Source: Acanthosoma haemorrhoidale
Lineage: Eukaryota > Arthropoda > Insecta > Hemiptera > Acanthosomatidae
Direction of reading: 5' to 3'
Assembly (NCBI GenBank): GCA_930367205.1
Contig: OV884015.1
Span: 81,272,841 to 81,336,840, forward strand
DNA length: 64,000 nucleotides
Positions 23,981 through 35,384 of the stretch are shown here, in pieces. Made by a program: the position numbers and the translations under genes. How positions within the stretch are numbered: position 1 is the first letter of the stretch; each line of letters begins with the position of its first letter. The notes below the pieces were generated by a model. That model had not been told where the DNA came from. It worked only from the letters and a program-made list of their open reading frames with translations, and searched no databases.

Positions 23981-24059
23981 ACAGGAAATACAAAAATAAT
24001 TTGTAAATAGATTTGCCTGAGGATTAATAATTATCTGTAATTTAATAAAAGGAAAAAAT
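23981..24059 (+). repeat. inverted family A2 3' tail embedded in family B
   Basis: On the plus strand: ACAGGAAATACAAAAATAAT, TTGTAAATAGATTTGCCTGA, GGATTAATAATTATCTG, then an A-rich end. It matches the last part of A2 copies at 58556-58651, 60403-60493 and 62348-62443 but lies opposite to the surrounding family B copy, between ORF1 and ORF2. The same insertion is in the copy at 31.45 kb. Confidence 0.75.
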
Positions 24060-24093
24060 AAAAATGTTTGTTGGGACATGCAAGACGGTAATG

Positions 24094-25294
<1,201 letters not shown>

Positions 25295-25865
25295 CAGAGC
25301 CATCTGATTCATCGGACTGACGAGCCATCCAGTGAGACTGTCCTGTATCTGGACACGGACAAATTTTACAATTCCAGTTAACGTTTCATTATGTTGTTAT
25401 GTGTTCAAATTAATTGTATTTCATTTAGAGGATTTGGTAGCCTCTGTAAAGACAGTTTAAGTTTAATTTCAATAGACCTCTGTAAAGATATTGTTTCATT
25501 TTAATTTTAATAGATGTTATACTTATAGACTCAAGGTGTTAACACAAGGTAATTTTCTTTTCTCTATTTCTTTTCTTTATGTCATTAGTTTTAGTAGTTC
25601 AATTGTCACTTTCAGTGTATACTATATAATAAAGCAATGGTCATATTACATTCGGAGTCTGCAAAATTTTATTAGAATTAGCCTGAGTTGCCAGAACAAA
25701 TGGTATATGGTCCGTTAAGACCAAATGCTTGCACATGAAGTTAATTAAGCAGGGGAGGATCAAATACTTCAATCAAATACGGCAAATACTTAAGTATGAT
25801 TTTTATACTTTAAGAATGCGCAGTAAATCAATACAACATACCTTCCTCTGGTAGCACAAGCTACC
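25295..25865. other. AT-rich sequence, no gene seen
   Basis: Two near-repeats of CCTCTGTAAAGA occur at about 25440 and 25478. Nothing else is recognisable. Confidence 0.4.
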
Positions 25866-26325
25866 TTTGGGATGTACCTTGACAAACAACTTACAAGGAA
25901 AACAAACTTGAGTCTAAAGAAAGATTCGGCCGATTGAAATCCCTCATAAGATCCCCCCTATCTTGTCCTTCAAAAACAAAATTATTTATAGAACTATCAT
26001 AAAACCAATTTGGAACTATGGCATATAAGTTTCAACGACAGTTTCCAAAACAAACTATGCAGTCATACTTTGACATATAGTTAACACACAATTTTTTTCT
26101 TTCTCTACACATACTCTACACACTTACGTATATATTCTTGAGGTTATATGAATGGACGGAATTTCACAGAAAACTAAAAGGACACCATAAATCATTTATT
26201 TATGACCTTTCACCCAATGCCATAGTCATTACATATTACATAACATTACACCCAACTCACACTACTAACTCTATAGAACTTACCAAGTCTAGCCAAAGTT
26301 GGCTTATATTCAAATAAAATATTTT
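25866..26325 (+). mobile_element. third Jockey-like element, ORF2 C-terminal fragment (family D)
   Basis: Plus strand, three frames combined: ATFGMYLDKQLTRKTNLSLK, then ERFGRLKSLIRSPLSCPSKT, then IYRTIIKPIWNYGI, the canonical succession after the RT in Jockey-clade proteins. Further on, FHRKLKGHH and FIYDLSPNAI continue the C-terminal tail. Frame shifts occur between each block. The sequence is clearly different from families A and B. No 5' part and no obvious A tail is present. Confidence 0.65.
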
Positions 26326-27350
26326 TCGAATAAAAGTTCAGATAAAAATGTATTAGTTATTTGATTATTTGGAGCGTGAAGTTATTTGCTATTTGTCAAA
26401 ATACATTTTTAACTTTCATTCGTCTGTTTGTAATTTTTATTCGAGCTTCAAGTAATATGGAGAAAAAAAAAATAGAATAGATGATTATTTCGTTTGCTAT
26501 TAACAATTTAAATATTTACGGATTTCGCTTTATTTTAGTCATAGGCCACGGTTAGTTAACAAAAACCAATAATCCATGAATGAATATAAAAACGCAATTA
26601 ACAAATGAATTTTACTTAAGTTGTTTCACTTCAGTTTTTTTAAAATATAACAGCCACTACTATTACATCATAGATTTCAAATAAGAAATAATTACTTTTT
26701 ATTTGTTATTTAAGGTAACAATTGCCCAGCACTGAGTGCATATTGATGAGATAATCATCGCAGGGCAGCCCAGTTATCTACATTGTCAATTAATTTACTA
26801 GTATTTTTTCAAATGCTGTTATAATTAAGAACGTTTTTGCTCACCATTTCCACGATATATTACCATTCTTTGAATGGCAACTCATCAGAGTAGCGTAGCC
26901 CACTGATTTATTGGATGGTTGTCCTTTGTAGAGGCTAAGGCTGAATATCTAATCCATTTCGATTGTAACAAGCTTGGCCAACCCCTGAAAAGGCTGCTAT
27001 TGCACAAAGCAGACTTGGGCTCTTCAGAACATCTTCAAGTCCCCCCTTTGTCTGTTGGCTGGAGGCAAACATGGCTACAGAATGGGTCACCTTGCATCTG
27101 GTAGCAGCGAAAAGGGACTCATGTCAGTGGATTGACTGCTTGCCAGTTGGTTCGCAAGGCTCTTCCGCACCTCTTTTGTTGTCCTCTGCCTATTCTTCGC
27201 CAATGCCGCCAGGGATTTTTGCACTGACTCTTTACATCAGATCTATATCCGCTTATTTCAAATGAGTTTCTAATTCTGTTTCTATAATACGAAAAACCAT
27301 AATTACGTTATTATCCAAATACGAAGCTGTTTTAAGAGTTTCAATAATTA
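26326..27350. other. AT-rich sequence, no gene seen
   Basis: A somewhat GC-richer interval at 26930-27240 holds two overlapping frames of about 60 codons without a recognisable domain or splice structure. Confidence 0.4.
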
Positions 27351-27357
27351 CTGAGCT

Positions 27358-27530
27358 GTCCCAGGAGCCAAGTGATTAGCATACTAGTCTATTAATTGTG
27401 AAGGCCCAGATTTGATCCCCCCCCCCTGTCACCCTAGAATTTTCGATTCCGGTGGATCTAGTCGAGGTTGTCTCAGCCTCGTGATTGATGTGACACTTAG
27501 CATTCACGTCACAACAAGAAAGTAGCGAAT
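27358..27530 (+). repeat. tRNA-derived SINE-like element
   Basis: GAGCCAAGTGATTAGCATAC (27366-27385) resembles a polymerase III A box with tRNA D-arm context. CAGATTTGATCCC (27407-27419), about 35 bases on, resembles a B box. The spacing fits a tRNA head, but acceptor and anticodon stems do not pair well, and a C10+ run follows, so this is not a working tRNA gene. A non-tRNA body of about 100 bases follows, including TGTCTCAGCCTCGTGATTGA. Confidence 0.5.
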
Positions 27531-28081
27531 CAGATTAAGAAAATTGAATTTTATGTTGGGAGGTAATTGATATCACTGATCACAGGAGGGCCTCAATGAT
27601 GCCTACCTTCGCTACCATGGCAACATTACACGGTATTACGCCATAGATTTTTTTTGTTGGAGATCATTTTTAGATAAACAAAAACAATTGTTGTTGTACC
27701 ACAGGGAACAAACCCCTCCCAATTCCCATTCAAACGCCCATACAAATTATGCTATTTCCTGAGGTCCTTCGACAGCCTGAGTAACTATTCTCTTAATAGT
27801 CTCGTCAATTACTTGCAAACATTGCCGATTGCGATATTTATTATTTTGAAAAGTGTTTCAATATCATTTGTTATCGTTTTATTGTCATTTTTAACTCCAA
27901 AGGCCTCATGATAAGTAGCCATCTCCACATAGCTGATATAATGAATACATTTCATTAACTAATAAATTGATTGACATTAAAAAAAAGTATATATTTTTTT
28001 AAATGATTTGAATAGAGTATCTGATACTAAGGAATCAAATGTCCCTTAATAGAAGTTTAATATTTTGTTGTTAAGTATGTT
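27531..28081. other. AT-rich sequence, no gene seen
   Basis: No feature recognised on either strand. Confidence 0.4.
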
Positions 28082-28312
28082 TTGATGGAGAAGCGTGGGG
28101 GACTTCCCAAGATTTCCTATTTCGCATTCGAGGGAAGTGACAAAAATGTGGATTTGGAAGGTCTCTTGGCTGTTTGAACATACTGTATGAATGAGCCAGT
28201 CAATGAAGAATTGTAAATATGGTACAAATGAGAACAATGAACACAATTAGTTTTTGCCCAATAAGGCAGATTGTATTGTTATCACAATAAAGATGTTCTG
28301 AGAAAAAAAAAA
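28082..28312 (+). mobile_element. 5'-truncated family B 3' UTR with A tail
   Basis: Contains AGCGTGGGGGACTTCCCAAG, ATTGTAAATATGGTAC and the full family terminus TTGCCCAATAAGGCAGATTG, CACAATAAAGATG, ending in a run of ten A at about 28303-28312. This copy and the one at 41.39 kb define the true 3' end of family B, with an AATAAA signal about 20 bases before the tail. Confidence 0.75.
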
Positions 28313-28749
28313 GTATGTTTTAATTCCTTTTGAAATGGAATGTTTATGGAAATGGAGTCCAATGGAATGCAAGTAAGTCTGTCTTCACAACGAGTGGAAC
28401 ATAGTCCTTTTGTAGCTACAGTGATATGAAAACCTTGTATTTGTTATGGATGGTTTATTCAATAGTCCAAGCTCATTTTAAGTCCCACTCCTGTGGACAG
28501 TAATGTCTAGAGAATTAATTGATTTATTTCTTCCAACTCAGTAGTAATATTTTTGTTTAAATTAATACTGTTTAAAAATTTTGCAAATAGTATTAGTTTT
28601 CAGGCGAGTTAACACGTCATCGAAGTATTTGGGTTTTTAAAGGTTTAACTGTGGGAATAATTAATTGGCATCAAAATAAAGTTAGATTTTTCAGTGAAAG
28701 TAATATTAATGAAAACAATTTGACAATGATTAAAGACAAACCACCGTTT
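28313..28749. other. AT-rich sequence, no gene seen
   Basis: No feature recognised. Confidence 0.4.
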
Positions 28750-28965
28750 GTACAACCCTATCTCACTTGAGTAACAGATCTGACTGAGTATTAATAATAA
28801 GAGGGGTTATTTAAAATTTTCCTTTTAATTATTATTGTTTAACTTTTGTATCTTTTTGTATCAAATTGATTGAAAGATACTTTAAAATGTTGGCATAGCC
28901 GGTGAATGCGCTTGTATCAGTAAAAAATAAATTGTGGGTAGACCAGAGAAAGGTGCGTATTAATT
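28750..28965 (+). repeat. dispersed repeat E, copy 1
   Basis: Begins CACTTGAGTAACAGATCTGA, passes TTATTTAAAATTTTCC and ATTGATTGAAAGATAC, and ends GCTTGTATCAGTAAAAAATA then GGGTAGACCAGAG. A copy with the same order lies at 33723-33925; the first third is found inverted at 31745-31815. The right part, read on the minus strand, resembles an RT-proximal piece (compare 31818-32015). Confidence 0.6.
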
Positions 28966-29224
28966 AATATGAAAATCCCACAACAACCCATTCAACATAC
29001 ATTTCGATATTTATTTATAGTTGGTAGATATATAATAATAAATATTTCTTAAAAACATAATATAACATGAGGAAGTTTATAATAACAATGTTAAACTCAC
29101 ATATATGTAATTCTAATTTCGATTATACTTTAATTTGATTACCAATTGATTGTAAACTCTAACCTTCAGTGAAATCATACAAAATGAACCACACATCCGA
29201 TAATTAAAAAGCATTTTATGATTT
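28966..29224. other. AT-rich spacer
   Basis: No feature recognised. Confidence 0.35.
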
Positions 29225-29400
29225 AATTAAATTTCAGTAGCTCCACTAAACCCAATCACAATTAACAAATCTCCGGCTAAGTAGCAATTAACTTGTCAAA
29301 ACATATTAAATATGTTGCTCAGCTATATGTACATATTAAAACAGAACAAAAGAAATAAAATTTTTGTAAATGTAGAGATGTGGAGCTACTAAATTTTATT
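29225..29400. repeat. 176-bp inverted-repeat element
   Basis: Arms at 29225-29246 (AATTAAATTTCAGTAGCTCC) and 29380-29400 (the complement, with one mismatch and one gap) enclose about 130 AT-rich bases. The size and arms fit a small MITE. I cannot see an unambiguous target duplication. It directly abuts the family B copy at 29411. Confidence 0.5.
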
Positions 29401-29469
29401 TTATTTATTATGGAATTTTGAATGAAATTGGAATAGATGAGTTCAAGAATGTAGGGTATATTAAGATCA

Positions 29470-30725
29470 TCATGAAGGGTTTCCGTATGTCCAGATTGGC
29501 ATAAGTATAGCTTTGTAAATAAGTAGTTTATTTTCTATTGAGAGATGGGATGTCCTTCGAAGTAGTCTGTACAGTTGTCCAAAGCGTCTGTTTAGTTCTT
29601 GTCTTTTTAGCCTCGTGTGTGGGTTCCATGTCAGTCTTTTGTCGAGATGGAAGCCTAAATACCGTACTGTCTTGGACACGAGGAGAGGAATCGAATTTGA
29701 AAAAAACTTGCGGCAGAGGGTAAAGGTTATGTGGGAACATTTTGCTTCATTAACTTTGATCCACCATGGGTTGCACCAATACTGGATCTCATCAAGATGT
29801 TTGTGGAAGTTATGGAATGCTATAACGAGGTCTGGGTGGGATGACAAGACTGCAGTGTCAATTGCCAAATGTGGCCAAGAAGGTATTGGACGTAGAGGGG
29901 ACATCAGCAGTGTATAGGTTATAGAGGATGGGACCCAGGACACTGCCCTGTGAAACTCCTTAGAGTTAGAATGTTCTAAAATGGACTTAGAGGAAACGGT
30001 TATAAAGGTAGGACTGTAGAATTAGGAATAGGGTCTGCGGTAAATATCTTTTGAGCTTGTAAAGTAAACCTGCGTGCCAACCCTTGTCAAAAGTTGAGCT
30101 ATGTCCAGAAAGGCAGCAGTGCAGTATTGTTTGGTTTCAAGGGCTGAGGCCAATATATGTGATTAACAACGCGAAGGCATTATTGAGCAGTGGAATGTCG
30201 TTGATGGAAACCAAACTGGTGTGTAGGATAAAGGTTTTTGCATTCAACAATTGGAAGCAGAAGTTTTAATAGCAGTTTTTCAAATATTTTGAGAGGATAT
30301 GGAGTAGGCTAATTGGACGGTAAGATGAGGTGTCATTGGGTGGTTTACCGGGTTTGGCGTATAGGACTGTAATGGAATGTTTCCAGAGGAGAGGAAAGTG
30401 CGTTGTTCGGATAATGCAATTATATATGTAAGTTAGGAAGATTATGGCTTTGGGAGGAAGATGTTTGAAAATTTGAGGAGTAAGGAGATCATATCCTTGA
30501 GATTTTCGGTAAGGTAAATATTTCAAAAGATATTTGACCTCAGAGGGGTTAATGGCTTTTGGTGGAAGTGGGAGAGGGATAGGTGAAGTGAGGAAATCTT
30601 TAACAGTTCTGCAATGAGTATTCTTTTGAGGAGTAAGGTGAGGAGTGAAAGCAATATCTAGGTCTTGGGATGTTTTCAGAGGTACTTTGAGGTCTACAGA
30701 GTCTGTAAGTGGTTCCATCAACTGG
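29470..30725 (-). pseudogene. family B reverse transcriptase and C-terminal domain
   Basis: On the minus strand: LPYRKSQGYDLLTPQIFKHL and YNCIIRTTHFPLLWKHSI, then SSYRPISLLHILSKYL (about 30310), then a degraded palm, the block GSVLGPILYNLYTADVPS in another frame, and the catalytic box. Where FADDT is expected (about 29860) a one-base insertion gives LAIDT in the open frame, so the YXDD-type motif is destroyed. The tail reads WCNPWWIKVNEAKCSHIT, YLGFHLDKRLTWNPHTRL, QELNRRFGQLYRLLRRTSHL and ENKLLIYKAILMPIWTYG. The two long open segments (30266-30721 and 29470-29943) are separated by several stops. Confidence 0.75.
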
Positions 30726-30749
30726 GCCCCTGATAAAGGAAGAGGGAGG

Positions 30750-31385
30750 CAGTTTGTGGATAGGTCTTAGGGAAATGCTAAGGATCAAAGGGCTATGATC
30801 GGAGGAGAGGTCCTCAGATATATCAGATATAAGTGAATAGTTTAGTGTTCCTAAACTATTGTAGAAAAAGATGTTAAGGAGATGAGGATTTCGGTTTGGA
30901 TCATATGGCCAGTAAATGGCTGTATCAGGAGAGATAGTGGAGCAATGTTTCCGTGCAAGTGCCCACAAGTCCCCACCCACAAGGAAACGTTGCCCAAAGG
31001 AGTCTAGAAAGGAAATGAATTGGGTATCAGAAATAGATTTATTGGGAGGGCAGTACACTGATGCTAGAGTAAGGGGAAAAGTGAAGGTGGTGATTGACAC
31101 TGCAGTGGACTGAAGGAAATATTGTGATACCAAAGGAACTATGTGATGGGATATGGAGTTATGGACAATGACAGCGGTGCCTGCATGTGCTCTTCCATCT
31201 GGGTGATCAGGTCGATAAGTCTGGTACTGTTGAACTGTAAAAGGTCCCTTACTCGTAAATCTTGTTACAGTAATGAGAGCTACGTCGATGTTCTTGTTAT
31301 GAAGTAGTGCTGTCAGTTCGTTAGTGTGGGTTCGAACACCATTCGCATTCCAAAGGAAAATGGATAAGGAGTCGGAAGGATCCAC
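30750..31385 (-). pseudogene. family B ORF2 start and APE-type endonuclease
   Basis: The ATG at 31385 opens MDPSDSLSIFLWNANGVRTH, the natural start of ORF2, and the frame stays open for 261 codons. The endonuclease motifs are NANG near residue 15, ALITVTRFTSKGP (valine where the catalytic glutamate is expected), SVYCPPNKSI, VGGD followed by a deletion of about 25 residues that removes the DYNAKYQHW region, and an intact DLSSDHSPL histidine motif. In the copy at 23.8 kb the glutamate position is alanine. The open length is deceptive: two catalytic elements are gone. Confidence 0.8.
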
Positions 31386-31452
31386 TTATGGGTTTTGTTT
31401 AATGGGGGTGAGATAGGTGACAAGATTTTTAAGAGGGGAAATGAGAGGGGTA

Positions 31453-31540
31453 ACAGGAAATACAAAAATAATTTGTAAATAGATTCGCCTGAGGATTAAT
31501 AATTACCTGTAAATTTAAAGGGGCTATGAAAGGAAAAAAT
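31453..31540 (+). repeat. inverted family A2 3' tail embedded in family B
   Basis: ACAGGAAATACAAAAATAAT, TTGTAAATAGATTCGCCTGA, GGATTAATAATTACCTG, AATTTAAAGGGGCTATG and an A-rich end, matching the terminus of the A2 copies at 58.6, 60.4 and 62.4 kb. It interrupts ORF1 just after the zinc knuckle segment and sits at the same site as 23981-24059. Confidence 0.75.
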
Positions 31541-31739
31541 TAAAATTAAAATGTTTGTTGGGACATGCAAGACGGTAATGTTGGTGGTGACAGTATGACT
31601 TGGTGTGCCCATATGCCTGGCAATTATGGCATTGGACTATGTCACGTTTGGGGTAAGGTTTTTTGACCTGTACTCTTGTGTAATACAAGTGGGTATGCTC
31701 GTAAATGTTTTCTAATCCAGGTGTTCGCTCTAGATTCAA
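31541..31739 (-). pseudogene. family B ORF1 zinc-knuckle fragment
   Basis: Minus-strand frame with KRDIVQCHNCQAYGHTKSYC, a CX2CX4HX4C knuckle typical of the nucleic-acid-binding ORF1 (gag-like) protein of Jockey elements, followed by the start of a second knuckle (RLACP). The N-terminal part is absent because the copy is 5'-truncated, and the C-terminal side is broken by the inverted A2 tail. Confidence 0.75.
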
Positions 31740-31744
31740 ACAAT

Positions 31745-31815
31745 AATTAAATGGAAAATTTTAAATAACGCCTCTTATTATTATTAATCAGTCAGATCTG
31801 TCACTCAAGTGAAAT
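31745..31815 (-). repeat. dispersed repeat E, inverted partial copy
   Basis: The reverse complement contains CACTTGAGTGACAGATCTGA, AATAATAAGAGG and TTATTTAAAATTTTCC, matching the first third of 28750-28965 and 33723-33925 in opposite orientation. It lies exactly at the 5' limit of the family B copy. Confidence 0.6.
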
Positions 31816-31817
31816 CA

Positions 31818-32015
31818 TCAATTTATGTACTTAGCATGCTTGGTGAATGTCAGTTTCCTGTCTAAATAAATTCCCAGGTGTCTAATGGAAGGAGGCCAAC
31901 GAATAAGATAATTGAGAATGGTGGTATAGCAGCTGAAAGTGCTTACTTTAAGCATTAAGTTAAATATAAAAAAATTGTGGGTAGACCAGAAAGAGGTGTA
32001 CAAGAGTCTGTTGTT
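31818..32015 (-). pseudogene. non-LTR ORF2 C-terminal fragment (family F)
   Basis: The minus-strand frame reads FWSTHNFFIFNLMLKVSTF, then RWPPSIRHLGIYLDRKLTF and TKHAKY. RHLGIYLDRKLTF is the post-RT motif shared by Jockey-clade proteins (compare YLGFHLDKRLTW in family B). The fragment is 60 codons long and cut on both sides. An 85-base part recurs at 32308-32395. Confidence 0.6.
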
Positions 32016-32027
32016 GTTTGTTCCTTA

Positions 32028-32130
32028 TAGCACTTGATAATGATTGTGCGCGCAGCAACAGTCGAAAGCACTCGAGTTAAAAATTAAAAATGTTGTGTGG
32101 GTTGACGCAAGTTTTTAATTCAGTAAAAAA
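32028..32130 (+). repeat. hairpin / CGAAAGC motif (type-P repeat, copy 2)
   Basis: TAGCACTTGATAATGATTGT, a hairpin closing on ACAGT, then CGAAAGCACTCGAG and a TTAAAAATTAAAAATGTTGTG tail-like stretch (first 20 bases cited here only in part). The architecture is GATAATGA, stem, GTCGAAAGC, CTCGAG. Confidence 0.5.
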
Positions 32131-32307
32131 ATGATCCATGGAGTAAGTATATTTATTTTTATCAAGAGCGAATTTCTTAACAGTCCTGTCTTGATTGTAC
32201 CTTACACCTCTATTCATTTATGATACAGTTATTTGTACGTCTCTTAGTGTTCAAGTAATATAACTGGCATAAGAGTAAAAAAAGATATCTCACAAAGACT
32301 GTCAACC

Positions 32308-32395
32308 AGGTACTTAACATGCTTGGTGAATGTCAGTTTCCTGTCTAAATAAATTCTTAGGTATCTAATGGAAGGAGGCCAACGAATAAATGTAT
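32308..32395 (-). repeat. second copy of family F ORF2 piece
   Basis: Matches 31824-31910 (TGCTTGGTGAATGTCAGTTT, CCTGTCTAAATAAATTC, GGAAGGAGGCCAACGAATAA) at nearly every position, about 480 bases away in the same orientation. It encodes the same RHLGIYLDRKL region but with a stop. Confidence 0.7.
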
Positions 32396-32399
32396 ATCT

Positions 32400-33540
32400 A
32401 GCCTAATACCTTAATTGTAATTAGTAACATACATTTTTGATATTTATAAATATTTGGCTTCCAATAATATCGGTATATCAATGCTTTCTCTCAGTTGAAT
32501 AGAATGTCATTGCATAAGCAGAATGTTGAGTAGCGCCAGTCGTACAGGCTGAATGATGAGGTCAGTATGTTACTTTGTTGAGCTGAGGACACAGTTAGCC
32601 CGCCTATCAGCACGTCATGTCGTGTCGTATTTATCTGACCCCACAAACACATAACATACTGTTCTCTTGGTAAACATCTTCGTAAACATGTTTATGATCC
32701 AAACGTGAAATGTGGTCTGGCCTCTAATTGAATAGAGCAATTTACTGGTCTCCATCAGCAGTATTTTGCAGATAGCTCCTTCAACACACACACAACAGGC
32801 ATTCTCTCAGTTAAACTTTTCCTGGACAACAAACACTATTAATAAGTATATAATACACTGTTTTATTTGTCACCTCCCGTTCTATGTTTAAATACTCGTG
32901 TAAACTCAAGCTGGCTGGCCTAAATACATGTATCAATATGTAAAAATAACTATCTCATAAATAAATAGTTTTGTTATATTGCTGAACTGTGACAAGCCTA
33001 ATAAGGTTTTGGTCCAGAGGTAATTAACGAAAATCCAAAAGACCCAAAACTGAATAAGTATATTTACTTCTTGTGTGAACAAACAGATATTTTTGTTTGC
33101 AGCGATCTAACAGCTCGTTAACTTAACACCAACTAAAAATAATTAATCTTGCAGGAATAAGATTTACCAATACTCATAAGGAATCTTAAGACGCATACTG
33201 CTGAGTCCGAAAAAATATAAAACAAGTCACACTTGGATACTTCATTGCCAACCAAAAAAATTAAGTTAAAAAAAAGTTAATCCTATTTAAAACCAAATCC
33301 AAATTCATCAGAAGTAACCACACAGAGTGGTTATGTGATCAACTCTTGTGTTGAAGTAAATGGCCCCAGATTTTCTCCAAAGAGCGCAGCACCGGACGGA
33401 CGAACTCACAAGCGAGAGAAAAAAAAGGTCGTTATACCCCAATTAAAACAGGGCTGTTAAGATATTTGTTCTCTTTCTGCCGGTCAGGAAGTTATTATTG
33501 AATGATAATGAATATATGTAATTACTTTATTATGGCTGTT
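32400..33540. other. AT-rich sequence, no gene seen
   Basis: No domain or transposon end recognised. A GC-richer patch at 33355-33420 has no open frame of note. Confidence 0.4.
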
Positions 33541-33544
33541 CATC

Positions 33545-33629
33545 AAGTTTTTTATTGAATTAACGACTTAAAAAAAAAATTGAATTCGAGTTCATTCGAC
33601 TGTGCTGCACAATCATTATCAAGTGCTAC
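33545..33629 (-). repeat. hairpin / CGAA motif (type-P repeat, copy 3)
   Basis: On the minus strand: AGCACTTGATAATGATTGTG, CAGCACAGTC, then GAATGAACTCGAATTC. GATTGTG and CACAGTC pair as a 7-bp stem. It is homologous to 32028-32130 but inverted relative to it. Confidence 0.5.
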
Positions 33630-33722
33630 AATATACAAACAACAATGGATGGTTATTTTATACTGATAAAAGCACTTTCGGCGACTATATCATCATTTTT
33701 AAGTATCTGATAATTAAATTTA

Positions 33723-33925
33723 TGCATTCTCTTGAGTAACATATCTGACTGCGTAAAAATAGGAGACATTACTTAAACTTTTCCTTTTAATTGCTATTAT
33801 TTAAACTAGCATTGCTTATTCTATCAATTTAATTGAAAGATCCTTGAAAATGGTGGCATGGCAACCAAAAGCGCTTGTATCAGTAAAAAATAATTTGCGA
33901 GTTGACAAGAGAGAGGCGTTTATTA
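33723..33925 (+). repeat. dispersed repeat E, copy 2
   Basis: Same order of blocks as 28750-28965: TTGAGTAACATATCTGACTG, TTTTCCTTTTAATT, AATTGAAAGATCCTTG and GCGCTTGTATCAGTAAAAAA. Identity is about 75-80 percent by eye. Confidence 0.6.
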
Positions 33926-33929
33926 CAGA

Positions 33930-35384
33930 ATGTCACACCTCAAGGTAGTATCCTCGGCACTCTCTCCCTTTACACCCCATATACTGTAGAAACTGCTATT
34001 TCTCTCTTCTTGCTAACTTCATTGACACATTAGTTTTCTCAGCCTGTTTAGAGTTATTAAAAGTCCTGGCAGTGTTCAGTATTGTCAAGCCCTCAGTATC
34101 TTTGGCTCTTGCTTCCTTCAGCTTTAGCGGGAACGTGACAATCAAACTGTGGGAGATTCCTGGGCTTTGAATATTATTCACTTGTATGGATGAAATGGTT
34201 AAAACAATATTGTGTGTATAGTATGAATGAGGTCTTTTATCACAATTAGCCATTCGGAGGATTGTTTACTTGACTTCCAAGGTATAACCAATCACCTGAC
34301 AAGAAACAGTGTTTCCTCTCTACTAGGTATTTTGCAGCTCAAGGTTTATAATATATAATGGTACATAAAATACACATTTGTTATAGTTATATACCAACCG
34401 AGCTAGCTATCGCCATGAAAGGTTGACGAAGGGTGGGCAATGTCCTCCAGGTGGATTACGACACCGGCGATAAATGTTCTCCCTCCAGACGGAGTAATTA
34501 CTTATGCAGGTCTGGGACTAGAGTATCCAATCGCCCATCAATCTACTTCGATCCTTGACCGACCGCTCCAGCTGTCATCTTTACGCGTATGAATGATCGT
34601 ATGTGCCAAAGACACATAACAGCGTCCTATAATAAAAACCTCCTATCGCCGTTGCAATTTTTTCCGGAAGTAGGACATAGTCCTGGAGCGGTCATTGCTA
34701 AACTTCTTTAGTGTGGATGAATCCGTTGGAGTATCGGTTTAGGTAGAATAAAAGAAGGAACTCATCTTCTTTGGAGCTGCGACCGAACCGACGATTTCAC
34801 GGTGAGAGTTTCTTGAAAATGTTAATTCAATTGAAACGGCAATTATGAGGTAGATAGATGCTACAAATATATTGTTTTTTGGATATTTCCCCCCCCCCCC
34901 GAAAAATGAGTCCTAAGAAATAGGAGTCGGAGTGACTAAAACCAAAAACTGGTGGCGTAAGATGAGGAATTAGAAAATTTTTCAACAATAGTTTATGATG
35001 ATCAATCAGCACAAAAGACGATGAAAACATTGCAACTAGAAATATTAAATAGCGCCAATGGCTTAAGTTTAACCCAGAACGGAAAAAAAGGTACACCATT
35101 ATCAGGGCCAAGACTGCCCTGAAGGAGAAATCCAGCGATGGAAAAATCGTCGATTTTGGTTTACTGGAACAAAAGGTTTCATAAAAAATTCAAACAACTT
35201 TGATTTACAGAAGCTATCTTGCTTCCGGAGCAAGTAAATTACATCGACGCAACCAAGCTGAATTATTATAAACTGCTCCCCAATAAAACATTCTCATCTA
35301 AAAAAGTAAAATATTCAGGCTATGAATCGTTATAAGAGTGCCTAACCATTGTTTTGTATTTAGTAATGCTGGTGGGGCAAAATA
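33930..35384. other. AT-rich sequence with a GC-richer block at 34390-34790
   Basis: The block at 34390-34790 is richer in GC and CpG but has no open frame or domain I can identify. On the minus strand near 34400-34420 the string TAGCTAGCTCGGTTGGTAT resembles a tRNA A box, without a matching B box. A run of ten C lies at about 34890. Confidence 0.35.

Larger units (their letters stand above)
22667..24093 (-). mobile_element. family B Jockey-like copy with endonuclease region
   Basis: Minus-strand copy running from the end of ORF1 (24060-24093), through an 80-base inverted family A2 tail (23981-24059), the ORF2 endonuclease (about 23930-23300), a linker and the start of the RT-proximal segment. 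It ends at 22667 against family A2, so RT and 3' UTR are missing. The RT-proximal segment includes FNSYLSSLSTRDNSLWNLTK and FLTSPIPLSLPP. A 30-base insertion next to the last endonuclease motif also disrupts it. Confidence 0.8.
29411..31740 (-). mobile_element. most complete family B Jockey-like copy
   Basis: Minus strand, from ORF1 zinc knuckle (about 31620-31740) through an embedded inverted A2 tail (31453-31540), endonuclease (31385-30750), linker and RT (30650-29900), to the ORF2 C terminus (29490). The 3' UTR is missing. Internal deletions are visible by comparison with the sister copies: inside the endonuclease after VGGD (near 30965), at SQDLDIAFTP (near 30650), and near 29480. The ORF1-ORF2 order and the endonuclease-RT architecture are those of Jockey-clade elements. 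Many frame lesions make it inactive. Confidence 0.85.

Noticed and set aside
34395..34425. tRNA A-box-like string on the minus strand
   Set aside because: No B box at a suitable distance and no cloverleaf pairing.
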